Part shown: positions 45,267 to 55,565 of the stretch, piece after piece | How positions within the stretch are numbered: position 1 is the first letter of the stretch | Layout of the letters: every line of letters begins with the position of its first letter | NCBI RefSeq assembly: GCF_012844225.1 | Contig: NZ_JABAGQ010000006.1 | Location: 1-64,000, forward strand | Length of the DNA stretch: 64,000 nucleotides | Direction of reading: 5' to 3' | DNA from: Rhodococcus sp. 105337 | Lineage (GTDB): Bacteria; Actinomycetota; Actinomycetes; Mycobacteriales; Mycobacteriaceae | The notes under the pieces: generated by a model | Databases searched by the model: none | Told to the model about the DNA's origin: nothing | The model's input: the letters and a program-made list of their open reading frames with translations, nothing else | Made by a program: the position numbers and the translations under genes

Positions 45267-45611
45267 TCACAGTCGCGCGAACCGGCCGTCGGCGCCGGGC
45301 AGGTATTCGGTGACGGCGACGACCGCACCGACCGGCAGCGGGCCGTACAGGTGCGGGAACCGCATCGACTCGGGGTCTTCGGGCACACCCGGCTCGTAGC
45401 GCACCGGGTCGGTGAGCGCCGAGGAGTCCACGTGCAACAGCAGCAGGTCGGTCCGGCCGGCGAACAACCGGTTGGCGGGCAGATGCACCTGCGCGGGCGT
45501 CGACAGGTGCACGAATCCGGTCTCGCTCAGCGACAGCGGCGTCAGGGCGCCTGCGTCCCGAGCCCGGTCCCACTCGTCGCGTGGGCAGAGGTGGAGGAGA
45601 GTGTCGGTCAT
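45267..45611 (-). CDS. DUF952 family protein
   Basis: 114 aa, normal length for DUF952. It has the conserved GFVHLSTPAQV segment and FPHLYGPLP near the C-terminus. The fold relates to ADP-ribosyltransferase-like or RNA-phosphotransferase-like proteins, but no activity is established. The ATG at 45611 follows GACAAT by six nt, possibly another leaderless start. Confidence 0.88.
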   Translation of the reverse strand: MTDTLLHLCPRDEWDRARDAGALTPLSLSETGFVHLSTPAQVHLPANRLFAGRTDLLLLHVDSSALTDPVRYEPGVPEDPESMRFPHLYGPLPVGAVVAVTEYLPGADGRFARL

Positions 45612-45891
45612 CGGCTCATTGTCCTCGTAGCGGTGTCGAATCTCTCCCCGCAGCCCAGCGCTGCCGGGACTCGCTGGTTCGACGCTGCGCTGTCAGCGAA
45701 CACACCCTGGGACAAAGCTCCACGTCGGGGCCTTTTCGCTGGTCCATGCGTGAACCGCGCCACCATTGGGCACCCCGGGGAACAACGCATCGAACCGAAA
45801 CGTCTGTCAGAGTAGATCCACCGCGCTACCCCCGGCGCGGCGGACCAGACCCCAGGCACCCGATTTCAGCGGTAGCCAGTTTGGAGGAGTC

Positions 45892-46092
45892 ATGCCCGGT
45901 ACGTTGACCAGCCCGAAGTTGACCGCTGCAGATCGCTGCGATCGGTGTAATGCTGCCGCTCGCGTGCGCGCCGTCCTTCCGACCGGTGGTGAATTGCTGT
46001 TCTGTGGCCACCACGCCAGCGAGCACACCGATCGTCTCCGTGAACTCGGAGCGACGATTGCCACCGAAGAGGAATCCGACGCGACCGTCTGA
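45892..46092 (+). CDS. Small zinc-binding protein (DUF7455 type)
   Basis: 66 aa. CDRC (about 17-20) and CGHH (about 38-41) are spaced as a zinc ribbon, followed by an acidic tail. Conserved next to sigA in actinobacteria; function unknown. An excellent TTGGAGGAG ribosome site lies just before the ATG at 45892. A 280-bp gap upstream has no gene. Confidence 0.88.
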   Translation: MPGTLTSPKLTAADRCDRCNAAARVRAVLPTGGELLFCGHHASEHTDRLRELGATIATEEESDATV

Positions 46093-46130
46093 TCCGCCGT
46101 CGAGAGCCACACGGCCCCGACATCCGACCC

Positions 46131-46167
46131 GAAGCGGGCGACCACAGCAGATGTGGTCGCCCGCTTC
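46131..46167. terminator. Bidirectional terminator between DUF7455 and helicase genes
   Basis: A perfect 16-bp hairpin (46131-46146 with 46152-46167) and a 5-nt loop, placed between two convergent genes. Confidence 0.88.
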
Positions 46168-46190
46168 CGTCTGTTCCGGCTCTCCGTCTG

Positions 46191-47918
46191 TCACCAGCTC
46201 CGCAGGATCGCGATTCGATCTCGCAACTGCTCGACATTGGCCATCGCCGTCGGCGGACCTCCGCACTGCCGGCGCAAATCCCCGTGGATCACCCCGTGCG
46301 GCTTACCGGTCCGGTGGTGTACCACCGCGACGAGCGAATTGAGCTCACGACGCAACTGCGCCAGCGAATCGGCGGTCGCGACCCGCTCCGTGACCTGAGG
46401 GGGAGGTTCGTGCGCGGGAACCGCTTTCGGCTTCTCGAGTTGCTGTTCCTGACGTTGCCGCAGCAGGGCTCGCATCTGGTCCGCGTCGAGCAGGCCGGGC
46501 AACCCCAGATAGTCGGCTTCCTCGTCGCTCCCGGAGAACGTGGCGGTGCCGAACGAGGAACCGTCGTAGATCACCTGATCGAGTTCGGCGTCGGCACCGA
46601 GCGACTGGAACGCCTTCTCGTCCTCCCCCGGCTCGTCCTTACGGCGGTTGGCGTCGGCGAGCAACTCGTCGTCGAACCCCTCCTTCACCCGGTGGGGTTT
46701 GCCGAGAATGTGGTCGCGCTGAGCCTCGAGCTGGCTGGCGAGGTCGAGGAGGACCGGAACGGACGGGAGGAAGACGCTGGCGGTCTCGCCTTTGCGGCGT
46801 GCACGCACGAACCGTCCGATCGCCTGCGCGAAGTACAGCGGGGTGGAGGCGCTCGTCGCGTACACCCCCACTGCGAGACGGGGCACGTCGACGCCTTCCG
46901 ACACCATTCGCACCGCGACCATCCAGCGCTGGGTGCTGGCGCTGAACTCCGAGATCCGCTTCGAGGCGGTGGGATCGTCGGACAGGACGACGGCGGGCGC
47001 CTCCCCGGTGATGACCTCGAGCGCTCGGGCATACGCGCGGGCGACTGTCTGATCCGTCGCGATGACGAGCCCACCGGCGTCGGGCATCCCCCCGGCACGC
47101 AACTGTTCCAGGCGGGTGTTCGCCGCCCGCAGAACGGCCGGGATCCAGTCGCCCTCGGGATCGAGAGCGGTACGCCACGCTCGCGCCGTCTGTTCGGCGC
47201 TCAGCGGCTCGCCGAGGCGTGCGGTGAACTCCTCCCCCGCATTGGTACGCCACCGCGCCTCGCCCGAATAGGCGAGGAACACCACGGGCCGCACCACGCC
47301 GTCGGCGAGGGCGTCGGCGTACCCGTAGGAGTGGTCGGCTTTGGACTGCATCAGTCCGTCACCGTTCGGCTCGTACGTGACGAACGGAATGGCGCTGTCG
47401 TCACTGCGGAACGGGGTACCGGTCAGCGCGAGACGCCGGGTGGCGTCACCGAATGCCTCACGGATGCCCTCACCCCAGCTCTTGGCGTCACCACCGTGGT
47501 GGATCTCGTCGAGGATGACGAGGGTGCGGCGCGCTTCGGTGCGTACCCGGTGTTTGAAGGGGTGCGAGGCCACCTGTGCATACGTGACGACCACACCCTG
47601 GAAATCACTCGAGGTCTGGCCCGTCGAGTTCGAGAAATTCGAGTCGAGGGCGATACCGACGCGCGCGGCACCCGCCGCCCACTGATGCTTGAGGTGTTCG
47701 GTGGGCGCGACCACCGTGATCTGATCGACGGTGCGGTCGCGCAGCAGTTCCGACGCGACACGCAGCGCGAAGGTGGTCTTGCCGGCGCCCGGGGTCGCCA
47801 CCGCCAGGAAATCACGAGGCTTGGTCGCCAGGTACTTGGTCAGGGCGCGACGCTGCCAGGCGCGCAGCTGTCCCGCCGGGGCGGAGGTCGTAGCTTGTCC
47901 GACGGTTTCGATGCTCAC
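46191..47918 (-). CDS. DEAD/DEAH-box SF2 helicase
   Basis: 575 aa. Walker A is ATPGAGKTTF (about 41-50), motif II is ILDEIHHGG, motif III is LTGTPFRSD, and the second RecA domain ends with QAIGRFVRARR (motif VI). A long charged C-terminal region (about 430-575) lacks recognised domains. It resembles the XPB/UvrB-type DEAD/DEAH proteins that remodel DNA or RNA; the specific substrate is unknown. Ends at the shared terminator. Confidence 0.9.
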   Translation of the reverse strand: MSIETVGQATTSAPAGQLRAWQRRALTKYLATKPRDFLAVATPGAGKTTFALRVASELLRDRTVDQITVVAPTEHLKHQWAAGAARVGIALDSNFSNSTGQTSSDFQGVVVTYAQVASHPFKHRVRTEARRTLVILDEIHHGGDAKSWGEGIREAFGDATRRLALTGTPFRSDDSAIPFVTYEPNGDGLMQSKADHSYGYADALADGVVRPVVFLAYSGEARWRTNAGEEFTARLGEPLSAEQTARAWRTALDPEGDWIPAVLRAANTRLEQLRAGGMPDAGGLVIATDQTVARAYARALEVITGEAPAVVLSDDPTASKRISEFSASTQRWMVAVRMVSEGVDVPRLAVGVYATSASTPLYFAQAIGRFVRARRKGETASVFLPSVPVLLDLASQLEAQRDHILGKPHRVKEGFDDELLADANRRKDEPGEDEKAFQSLGADAELDQVIYDGSSFGTATFSGSDEEADYLGLPGLLDADQMRALLRQRQEQQLEKPKAVPAHEPPPQVTERVATADSLAQLRRELNSLVAVVHHRTGKPHGVIHGDLRRQCGGPPTAMANVEQLRDRIAILRSW

Positions 47919-48149
47919 CGGTTTCTCGTGCTCCTTGTCCGCATAGCTCTGATCGACCTCCGCCGGTGCCGCGACGCAGTGCGCCTCGACCGGACGCCGA
48001 CCGTCATGAAGCCTAACGTCTCCGCGCGCCGATCCCGGTCACGAACCGCGCGCCGACGATCACCTCCGGCGGGATCGTGGCAGACTTTCCCTGCACCTAC
48101 CGGCCCGGCTACGCGCATGACGGCACGTCGTCGGGAATGCTGGAAGCAG

Positions 48150-49445
48150 ATGAACGACACACCCCGATCCCCCACCTCTCAGCCCCGCGGCCGCCTGCGG
48201 CACGCGGTACGCCGGACTGGGCAGGTCATCGGCCACACCCTGGCGATGTCCTGGAATCACTCGATCTTCAGCAAGGCGGCAACCGCGGCCTTCTGGCAGA
48301 CACTGTCGTTGCCGCCACTGCTGCTCGGGCTGCTCGGCAGCCTCGGTTACGTGGGCGGATGGTTCGGACCCGACACGGTGGACATCATCACCTCCAAGAT
48401 CGTCACGTTCACCCGTACGGCGTTCAGCGACAGCGTGGTGGACCAGATCATCCAGCCCACGGTCGAGGATGTCCTCAACCGCGGACGCGCCGACGTGATG
48501 TCCGTCGGGTTCGTGCTGTCGCTGTGGGCGGGGTCGTCGGCGATTGCCACCTTCGTCGATTCGATCGTGGAAGCCCACCATCAGCAGAACCACCGCAACC
48601 CGATCTGGCAGCGCATCTTCGGACTGCTGCTCTACGTGATGTTTCTCATCCTGGCGGTGTTCACCCTGCCGCTCGTCGCTCTGGGCCCGACGATGATCGG
48701 CCGGTTGCTGCCCGACTCCTGGTACACGCTCGGATCGAGCATCGTCGACACGTTCTACTACCCGGGTGTCGGACTGCTGCTGCTCCTCGGTCTCACCACG
48801 CTCTACAAGGTGGCCCTGCCGAAGTCGCTGCCCTGGCACCGGCTGCTCGGAGGTGCGCTGGTCGCCGGCGCGTTCTTCATCGCCGCGAGCGTGGGACTGC
48901 GCTGGTACCTGACGATCATCGCGTCGACCGGGTACACCTACGGAGCGCTGGCCGCGCCCATCGCGTTCCTGCTGTTCACGTTCTTCCTGGGATTCGCGGT
49001 CGTGCTGGGCGCCGAGTTCAACGCGACCGTTCAGGAGTTCTGGCCGGCGCGTGCGACCAGGATGGAACAGTGGAAAGAGTGGCTGTCGGCGCAGGCCGAT
49101 CAGGTGCCGTCACCCGAACTCGGTCCGGTCACCAACCTCACGCGGCGGCTCACCGCGGCCAGCCCGATCCGGATTTCCGATCTGTTGCGCCCGGGAGACC
49201 AGCAACCCGAGGCGTGCCCGATCGACCGGCACGAGCGAGCCGACACCGACGGGGAGTGCATGGAACTCGAGCGGGGCGGCACGAAAGTCGACCGGCCCCG
49301 TCCGGACAGCACCGCACCCGAATATGCAGAAGCGGCCGGGGAAGAGAGTTCTCCCCCGGCCGACGATGCCGATGTACTACCGCTGGATCCGGGCGCCGGA
49401 ACCGAGCCCGAGGCTCACTCGCCGCCTCTGCGGAGGCCTTCATAG
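48150..49445 (+). CDS. YihY/BrkB family integral membrane protein
   Basis: 431 aa. Six membrane helices (about 40-300) include the SKAATAAFWQTLSLPPLLLG start and the GAEFNATVQEFWP end typical of YihY/BrkB. A hydrophilic acidic tail of about 120 residues follows. The family is not RNase BN despite old names; its role, perhaps lipid or solute export, is unsettled. The ATG at 48150 has GGAAG upstream. The last 31 nt overlap the convergent DUF3039 gene. Confidence 0.9.
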   Translation: MNDTPRSPTSQPRGRLRHAVRRTGQVIGHTLAMSWNHSIFSKAATAAFWQTLSLPPLLLGLLGSLGYVGGWFGPDTVDIITSKIVTFTRTAFSDSVVDQIIQPTVEDVLNRGRADVMSVGFVLSLWAGSSAIATFVDSIVEAHHQQNHRNPIWQRIFGLLLYVMFLILAVFTLPLVALGPTMIGRLLPDSWYTLGSSIVDTFYYPGVGLLLLLGLTTLYKVALPKSLPWHRLLGGALVAGAFFIAASVGLRWYLTIIASTGYTYGALAAPIAFLLFTFFLGFAVVLGAEFNATVQEFWPARATRMEQWKEWLSAQADQVPSPELGPVTNLTRRLTAASPIRISDLLRPGDQQPEACPIDRHERADTDGECMELERGGTKVDRPRPDSTAPEYAEAAGEESSPPADDADVLPLDPGAGTEPEAHSPPLRRPS

Positions 49446-49654
49446 ACCTTCTTGCACTCGGGGCACACCGGCGAACCGGGTTTGGGCGATCGCGTCACAG
49501 GGAAAACCTCGCCGCACAACGCAACCACGTGGGTTCCCATGACCGCGCTCTCCGCGATCTTGTCCTTCTTCACGTAGTGGAAGAACTTGGGAGTATCGTC
49601 CTCGGTCGTCTCGTCGGGGGTGGTATCCGGCCGTTCCTTGGTATCCGTGCTCAC
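49415..49654 (-). CDS. DUF3039 small zinc-ribbon protein
   Basis: 79 aa. A hydrophilic N-terminus precedes FHYVKKDKIAESAVMGTHV, then CGEVFPVTRSP and CPECKKVYEGL, giving three or four zinc-ligand cysteines. Matches Rv2708c by position. Function unknown. GTG start at 49654. Its 3' end lies inside the YihY gene on the opposite strand. Confidence 0.9.
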   Translation of the reverse strand: MSTDTKERPDTTPDETTEDDTPKFFHYVKKDKIAESAVMGTHVVALCGEVFPVTRSPKPGSPVCPECKKVYEGLRRGGE

Positions 49655-49727
49655 GTATCCATGATGCCGCACGACGGCCGAGGATGCGCGTGTGCATCTC
49701 GGGACCTGTCGTGGGAAGGTGGAGGCT

Positions 49728-50087
49728 ATGGCAAGAACTTCAGGTTTCGGTGGATCTCCCGACCACGGATCGCCCGATAACCCGGTTCTGATCACGGAGG
49801 CGTCGGCGTCTCTCGAGGACCAGCACCGAGCGCGGGTCCGCAAATACCTCACGTTGATGTCGTTCCGTATCCCCGCGCTCATCCTGGCGGCGATCGCGTA
49901 CGGCGTCTTCGAAAACCCCTGGATATCGATGGCCATCATCGGCCTGTCGATCCCGCTCCCCTGGGTCGCCGTGCTGATCGCCAACGATCGGCCGCCGCGC
50001 AGCAAAGACGAGCCGAGCCGCTGGGACGGCCGTTTCGACACGAACCCCGCCATCGAGGCACCCGACCGCCGGGTCATCGACGGCTGA
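49728..50087 (+). CDS. DUF3099 membrane protein
   Basis: 119 aa. Two closely spaced membrane helices (about 45-82) follow a cytoplasmic segment with ITEASASLEDQHRARVRKY. The C-terminus is polar. Function unknown; matches Rv2709. GGAGG sits three to four nt before the ATG at 49728. Probably cotranscribed with the methyltransferase 27 nt downstream. Confidence 0.88.
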   Translation: MARTSGFGGSPDHGSPDNPVLITEASASLEDQHRARVRKYLTLMSFRIPALILAAIAYGVFENPWISMAIIGLSIPLPWVAVLIANDRPPRSKDEPSRWDGRFDTNPAIEAPDRRVIDG

Positions 50088-50114
50088 CGCACGACGCCCT
50101 GCGAGAATGCCGGG

Positions 50115-51593
50115 GTGGACCGCGACCTGCTTCTGTCGATCTGCCCTGCCCTGCGCACGGCGCTGAACCGATCCCGCTACGACCTCGACGCCGTGCGGGA
50201 ACTGCTCGGGCCCGAGGCGCACGCCGCATACGGTCGCGGGGAGCCGGTACCGGCGCGCCGCGCGGCCCGCGGGGCCGGTGATCTGGGTCTGCTCGTGCGC
50301 CTGTTCCTGTTGCAGGACACCTGCCCCGAGGACGACGTGGCACGCGCGCTCGCTCCCCTGTCCCCGGCCGACGCGATCCGGGCCGGACTCCTCGAACGCG
50401 ACGGTGACGGCGTGCGCGCCGCCCTCGACCTCCGCCCGTTCGACGCCGGGACCGGCACGCGGTGGTTGCTCTCGGACCTCGACGGCTCTCTCCGCCCCAC
50501 CGTCACCCGCCCCGACCATGTCCTCGGCGTCGGGCAGGCCTCCCTGTCGCTGCTCCACGCCACTCCCACCGACCGGGTCGGATCGGTGCTCGATCTGGGC
50601 ACCGGATGTGGCGTCCAGGCGATCCGCGCCGCCGAGTACGCGGACACGGTGACCGCAACCGACATCACGCCGCGGTGCCTGACCCTCACCGCCGCCGGCG
50701 CGGCGCTCAACGAGATCGACCTGGAACTGCTCGAGGGATCGTGGTTCGAGCCGGTCGCGGGCAGGACATTCGATCGCATCGTCGCGAACCCGCCGTTCGT
50801 GGTGAGCACCGGCGACGTCGAGCACAGTTACCGGGACTCCGGGATGGATCTCGACGGCGCCAGCAAGCTGATGGTCTCGCAGGCGGTCCGGTATCTGAAC
50901 CCCGGTGGAACCGCTGCGATGCTCGCGTCGTGGGTGCACGTCGACGGTGAGGACTGGCGGGCCCGCGTCGCCTCCTGGCTCCCTTCGCACGGCGTCGACG
51001 CCTGGGTCGTCCAGCGAGACGTCGCGGACCCCGCGCTCTACGTGGGGACGTGGCTGCGCGACGGCGACGCCGACGAGCGCGACCCCGACGGTGCAGCCCT
51101 CGCCGAGCAGTGGCTCGACCACTTCGAACGCAACGGCGTCGAGGGCGTCGGGTTCGGATTCGTCTATCTGAGGCGGACCGACGGCCCGTCGGACGTGCTC
51201 GCCGAAGACCTGCGGCACGGGTCCACCGATTCCCTCGGGAACGAGGCGGTCGACTACTTCCGGCGTGTCGAGTGGCTCCGGAACCACGATGTGCTCGGCG
51301 CGCGGTTCACTCTGCGGCCCGACACCGCTCTCGAGCGGGTCTATCTTCCCGGCGCGGAGGGCTGGAAAGAAGCCGTCGTCCGCGTGCACCGCGGCAACGG
51401 ACCCGGGTGGCAACACGAGATCGACGACCTCGCCGCGGCGCTGCTCGCAGGATTCCGGGCCGACGGATTGCCGTTGGAGGACCTGGTGACGTTGCTTGCC
51501 GCCGCACACGGGGAAGACGAGGACGCGTTGGCGGCACAGGCCGTCTCGCTCGTCCAGGGTCTGGTCCGGCACGGACTGGTCGAACCGGCCTGA
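50115..51593 (+). CDS. Class I SAM-dependent methyltransferase with NPPF motif
   Basis: 492 aa in three parts: an N-terminal helical domain (about 1-130), a Rossmann methyltransferase core with [16 protein letters not shown] (about 158-173) and VANPPFVVS (about 222-230), and a C-terminal winged-helix-like extension. NPPF/Y is used by N-methyltransferases that modify nucleic-acid bases or glutamine, such as RlmG or PrmC. The target here is unknown. GTG start. Confidence 0.85.
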   Translation: MDRDLLLSICPALRTALNRSRYDLDAVRELLGPEAHAAYGRGEPVPARRAARGAGDLGLLVRLFLLQDTCPEDDVARALAPLSPADAIRAGLLERDGDGVRAALDLRPFDAGTGTRWLLSDLDGSLRPTVTRPDHVLGVGQASLSLLHATPTDRVGSVLDLGTGCGVQAIRAAEYADTVTATDITPRCLTLTAAGAALNEIDLELLEGSWFEPVAGRTFDRIVANPPFVVSTGDVEHSYRDSGMDLDGASKLMVSQAVRYLNPGGTAAMLASWVHVDGEDWRARVASWLPSHGVDAWVVQRDVADPALYVGTWLRDGDADERDPDGAALAEQWLDHFERNGVEGVGFGFVYLRRTDGPSDVLAEDLRHGSTDSLGNEAVDYFRRVEWLRNHDVLGARFTLRPDTALERVYLPGAEGWKEAVVRVHRGNGPGWQHEIDDLAAALLAGFRADGLPLEDLVTLLAAAHGEDEDALAAQAVSLVQGLVRHGLVEPA

Positions 51594-51639
51594 TTCCGGC
51601 GTCTGCGGCGGTGGCGGGTTCCGCCTGGACGATCTCTCA

Positions 51640-51666
51640 GGAACTTCTCAGGACGAGCGGCAGGTT
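51640..51666 (+). promoter_or_regulatory. Upstream ECF-type promoter of sigB (P2)
   Basis: GGAACT (51640-51645), 17 nt, then GGTT (51663-51666). This fits the SigH/SigE consensus GGAAY with SGTT. Confidence 0.5.
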
Positions 51667-51702
51667 TCCGCAGGTCAGTGCGGTCGTGCTCACAGTCTTA
51701 CG

Positions 51703-51729
51703 GGAACTATCGGTGGGCTTCCGAGCGTT
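51703..51729 (+). promoter_or_regulatory. ECF-type promoter of sigB (P1)
   Basis: GGAACT (51703-51708), 17 nt, then CGTT (51726-51729), ending 36 nt before the sigB start. It matches the SigE/SigH-type promoter known in front of mycobacterial sigB, with the same spacing as the upstream copy. Confidence 0.75.
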
Positions 51730-51765
51730 GAAGCTTGTAAGACACCACCGATGAGGAGGCACGTC

Positions 51766-52728
51766 ATGGCACGCCCCGCAACAACCGCTCGCGTCGATTC
51801 GGACATCGACAGCCAGAGCCCCGCCGCTGATCTCGTCCGCGTTTATCTGAACGGGATCGGCAAGACAGCTCTGCTGACGGCAGCCGACGAGGTGGAGCTG
51901 GCCAAGCGGATCGAGGCCGGTCTGTATGCCAAGCACGTGCTCGAGACCAAGAAGCGGCTCACTGCTGCGAAGAAGCGCGACCTGTCGATCGTCGTTCGCG
52001 AAGGCCAGGCCGCCCGCAGCCATCTGCTCGAGGCGAATCTGCGTCTCGTGGTTTCGCTCGCGAAGCGGTACACCGGACGTGGTATGCCCCTGCTGGACCT
52101 GATCCAGGAAGGCAACCTCGGCCTGATCCGCGCGATGGAGAAGTTCGACTACGCGAAGGGCTTCAAGTTCTCGACCTATGCCACGTGGTGGATCCGTCAG
52201 GCCATCACCCGCGGCATGGCCGACCAGAGCCGCACGATCCGCCTGCCCGTCCACCTCGTCGAGCAGGTCAACAAGCTCGCCCGGATCAAGCGTGAGTTGC
52301 ACCAGCAACTCGGCCGGGAAGCCACCGATGCGGAACTGTCGAGCGAATCGGGCATCGCGGTCGAGAAGATCGCCGATCTGCTCGACCACAGCCGCGACCC
52401 GGTGAGCCTCGACATGCCGGTCGGCAACGACGAGGAGGCGCCGCTCGGTGACTTCATCGAAGACGCCGAAGCCACGTCCGCCGAGAATGCCGTCATCGCG
52501 GGACTGCTGCACAGCGACGTCCGGACGGTGCTGGGCACGCTCGACGAGCGCGAGCAGCAGGTAATCCGCCTGCGGTACGGCCTCGACGACGGACAGCCCC
52601 GCACGCTCGACCAGATCGGCAAGCTGTTCGGGTTGTCGCGCGAGCGGGTCCGGCAGATCGAACGCGAAGTGATGAGCAAGCTTCGCGAGGGCGAACGCGC
52701 AGATCGCCTTCGCGCATATGCCAGCTGA
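51766..52728 (+). CDS. sigB: RNA polymerase sigma factor SigB
   Basis: 320 aa principal-like sigma factor. Regions 2 to 4 closely follow SigA ([28 protein letters not shown] in region 2, [19 protein letters not shown] in 4.2), but the Lys-rich N-terminal tail is absent. In mycobacteria SigB serves stress and stationary phase and is induced by ECF factors. The start is the ATG at 51766, six nt after AGGAGG; an in-frame ATG at 51751 precedes that ribosome site. It sits 3' of the methyltransferase across 172 bp holding two ECF promoters. Matches Rv2710. Confidence 0.97.
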   Translation: MARPATTARVDSDIDSQSPAADLVRVYLNGIGKTALLTAADEVELAKRIEAGLYAKHVLETKKRLTAAKKRDLSIVVREGQAARSHLLEANLRLVVSLAKRYTGRGMPLLDLIQEGNLGLIRAMEKFDYAKGFKFSTYATWWIRQAITRGMADQSRTIRLPVHLVEQVNKLARIKRELHQQLGREATDAELSSESGIAVEKIADLLDHSRDPVSLDMPVGNDEEAPLGDFIEDAEATSAENAVIAGLLHSDVRTVLGTLDEREQQVIRLRYGLDDGQPRTLDQIGKLFGLSRERVRQIEREVMSKLREGERADRLRAYAS

Positions 52729-52749
52729 CCGGGCGCGTCAGCGGTAAAA

Positions 52750-52783
52750 GATCCCCGAGGACCGGGCTGGGTCCTCGGGGATC
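52750..52783 (+). terminator. Terminator of sigB
   Basis: Perfect 14-bp arms (52750-52763 and 52770-52783) with a 6-nt loop, followed by TCTTGT. It lies 21 nt after the sigB stop, and may also serve the convergent pat gene. Confidence 0.88.
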
Positions 52784-52817
52784 GTCTTGTCTGTGGGGCG
52801 CCCCCGCGGATCGGCGG

Positions 52818-55565
52818 TCAGCGCAGGCGCCGGGGCCCCAGATCGAGCGGGTGCGGTTCCGGGCCGACCCGCACGTGGGCGTCGGTCAGTTCCACACCCA
52901 CAGGGGACGCGAGCAGCGGCTCACAGACGAGATCGCGCACCTCGGGCAGATCGTCGGCGAGAGCCGAGATCCGCTGGACGAAATCCACCAGCGCCGCCTT
53001 GTGCACCGGGGCCGCGTTGCGGTAGCCGGAGAGCAGCGGTGCGGCCTTCGGTGCGTCGATCAGTTCGGCCGCTTCGTCCTCGGTCAGGGGCAGCACCCGG
53101 TACGCCCGGTCGCCGAGAAGGTCGGAGATGACACCGGCGAGGCCGAACGAGATGAGTGCGCCGAACGACGGATCGTCCTGCACGCGGATCGCACATCCGA
53201 TGCCTTTGACCGCCATCTTCTGCACGTGCAGCAGCGGCTCGCCCGACATCGCCGCAAGGTCGCGGTACGCGATCCGCACGGATTCCGCGTCGACGAGATC
53301 GAGCCGTACCCCACTCAGGTCGGGACGATGGCGCCACTGCGCCCCGGTGGCTTTCACGGCGACCGGAAAACCGATCTCCTTCGCCGCCGCGACCGCTTCG
53401 GACTCGGTGGTCACCGCCCGGAAATCCGCGACGTGCACGCCGTAACACGCCAGTAGCAGCGCCGCCTCCGTGTCGGACAGGTACCTGCCCTCGGGAGTGG
53501 TCTCGAGCCACCCCTGGACGAGCGCGCGGGCCCGGTCGGGATCGATCCCCGCCGGGCGCACCACCTGCGACGGCGGCCTGCTGCGCCACTTCGCATAACG
53601 CCATGCCCGCGCGAGCGCCTTGGCCGCACGCTCGGGCCCCGGGTACGACGGCACCGACCCGCGGGTGGGGTTGCCGGCGGAATCGCGCACGGCGAGAACA
53701 TCCGGGATGCCTTCGGTGGCGAGGAAGGTCGTCACCACGGGCTTGTCGGATCCGGAGACCGCATCGCGCAGTGCCTGGGCGAACGGTTGCACGTCCACCG
53801 CGACCGGTGGCACGAACACCGCGATCACCGCATCGATGCTCGCCGAATCCAATGCGTGCGCCACGGCCTCGGCGAACTCGTCCGGGGTCGCTTGCGGCCC
53901 GAGGTCCACCGACTCCGGTGCCACGAGTCCTTCACCGCGTGCGGCGTCGACCGCGAGCACACCGAGAGCCGTGGAATTGCCGATGACGGCAACTCGCGGC
54001 CCGGCGGGCAGCGGCTGATACCCGAAGAGCAGAGCCGAGTCGAACAGTTGCGCAATGGATTCCACCTGCACGACACCGGCCTGTTCGAACAGACTGCGCA
54101 CCATGGTGTCGTCCATTTCGCCGGTACGTGCCGCGAGGGCCGGCGGTACGGCATGGCGTCCGCTCTTGACCGCCACGATCGGTTTGCTGCGCGCCACCCG
54201 GCGGGCGATCCGCGAGAATTTGCGCGGGTTGCCGAAGCTCTCGAGGTACAGCAGCACCACCTCGGTCGCCGGGTCGGTGTCCCAGTACTGCAGCAGGTCG
54301 TTGCCGGACAGGTCGGCGCGGTTGCCGGCGGAGACGAACGACGACAGGCCCACCCCGGTCTTCGCGGCCTCGTCGAGGATGGCGATACCCAGAGCGCCCG
54401 ATTGGCAGAAGAAGCCGACGTTGCCGAGCGACGGAAGTACCGGTGCCAGGGTCGCGTTGAGCAGAATCGACGGATCGTTGTTGGCCACGCCGAGCGCGTT
54501 CGGGCCGATCAGCCGCATGCCGTGGGAGCGGGCGGCGAGGGCGAGTCGCCGTTCCGCGTCGCGCCCCTCCGGCCCGGTTTCGCCGAATCCGGACGAGACG
54601 ACGAGCAGCGCCTTGACGCCTTTGGCGAGACAGTCGTCGAGTACGGCGTCGATGGACTCGGCGGGCACCGCGGCGATCGCGAGGTCGACCTCGTCCGGGA
54701 TGTCGCGGACCGTGGGGTAGGCGCGCACCCCCCGCACCGATCGGTGTTCCGCGTTGACCGGGTACACCGGTCCGGTGAACCCGCTGCGCAGCATGTTCAC
54801 GAGCACCGCATTACCGACCTTGCGGCTGTCGGTGGACGCACCGATCACCGCGACGCTGCCGGGGCCGAGGATGTTGCGGACGCTGCGCGCCTCGGCGGCG
54901 CGTTCGCGGGCGTTCCGCACCGAGACGAGCGCTTCGGTGGGGTCGATGGCGAACTCGAGTCGCACCACCCCGCCCTCGAAACTGCGGCTGACCTGGTATC
55001 CCGCTTCGCGGAACACCGTGATCATGTGCCGGTTCTCGGCGAGAACCTCCGCGACGAAGGTGTGCAGGCCGTTCTCGGCTGCCGCACCCGCGAGATGCTC
55101 GAGCAGGATCGGCCCCAGACCGCGCCCCTGATGCGCGTCGGCGACGGTGAACGCGACCTCGGCGGACAACCCGTCCCCCTCGTCCGGGAGTCCTTCGTAC
55201 CGCCCGACCGCGATGATCTCGTCGCCGAGCAGCGCCACGAACGCGACACGGGTGTGGTGATCGACGACGGTGAACCGGAACAGGTCCTTCTTCGAAATCG
55301 TGGGATACGGCCCGAAGTACCGCAGGTACCGGGTCCGTTCCGACAGTTTGCTGTGGAACTCCACGATGCGGTCGGCGTCCTCGGGGACGATGGGCCGCAG
55401 ATGCACGACGCCGCCATCGGAGGCCAGGACGTCGGCGACCCAGTGACGGGGATAGTCCCGGGCGACGCTGAGCGCGCGCTCGCGTGCCGCATCGGCAGCG
55501 ATCTCCGCCTCGCTTTTCCCGGACTCGAGGCCCGGGTCCGCCGGTACTTGCTGGGATTCAGTCAC
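52818..55565 (-). CDS. Pat-type protein lysine acetyltransferase: GNAT fused to NDP-forming acyl-CoA synthetase domain
   Basis: 915 aa. An N-terminal GNAT domain (about 50-215) has the acetyl-CoA loop HQGRGLG. The rest is an acyl-CoA-synthetase (NDP-forming)-like region: CoA-binding VAVIGASTDSRKVGN, a succinyl-CoA-ligase-like CQSGALGIAILDE, and a C-terminal ATP-grasp domain (about 690-915). Where active synthetases have SHTG with the phosphohistidine, this reads AARTGEM, so the synthetase part is probably sensory, as in Salmonella Pat, although there the GNAT domain is at the other end. It likely acetylates acyl-CoA synthetases and others. GTG at 55565 overlaps the acuC stop by eight nt. Confidence 0.88.
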   Translation of the reverse strand: MTESQQVPADPGLESGKSEAEIAADAARERALSVARDYPRHWVADVLASDGGVVHLRPIVPEDADRIVEFHSKLSERTRYLRYFGPYPTISKKDLFRFTVVDHHTRVAFVALLGDEIIAVGRYEGLPDEGDGLSAEVAFTVADAHQGRGLGPILLEHLAGAAAENGLHTFVAEVLAENRHMITVFREAGYQVSRSFEGGVVRLEFAIDPTEALVSVRNARERAAEARSVRNILGPGSVAVIGASTDSRKVGNAVLVNMLRSGFTGPVYPVNAEHRSVRGVRAYPTVRDIPDEVDLAIAAVPAESIDAVLDDCLAKGVKALLVVSSGFGETGPEGRDAERRLALAARSHGMRLIGPNALGVANNDPSILLNATLAPVLPSLGNVGFFCQSGALGIAILDEAAKTGVGLSSFVSAGNRADLSGNDLLQYWDTDPATEVVLLYLESFGNPRKFSRIARRVARSKPIVAVKSGRHAVPPALAARTGEMDDTMVRSLFEQAGVVQVESIAQLFDSALLFGYQPLPAGPRVAVIGNSTALGVLAVDAARGEGLVAPESVDLGPQATPDEFAEAVAHALDSASIDAVIAVFVPPVAVDVQPFAQALRDAVSGSDKPVVTTFLATEGIPDVLAVRDSAGNPTRGSVPSYPGPERAAKALARAWRYAKWRSRPPSQVVRPAGIDPDRARALVQGWLETTPEGRYLSDTEAALLLACYGVHVADFRAVTTESEAVAAAKEIGFPVAVKATGAQWRHRPDLSGVRLDLVDAESVRIAYRDLAAMSGEPLLHVQKMAVKGIGCAIRVQDDPSFGALISFGLAGVISDLLGDRAYRVLPLTEDEAAELIDAPKAAPLLSGYRNAAPVHKAALVDFVQRISALADDLPEVRDLVCEPLLASPVGVELTDAHVRVGPEPHPLDLGPRRLR

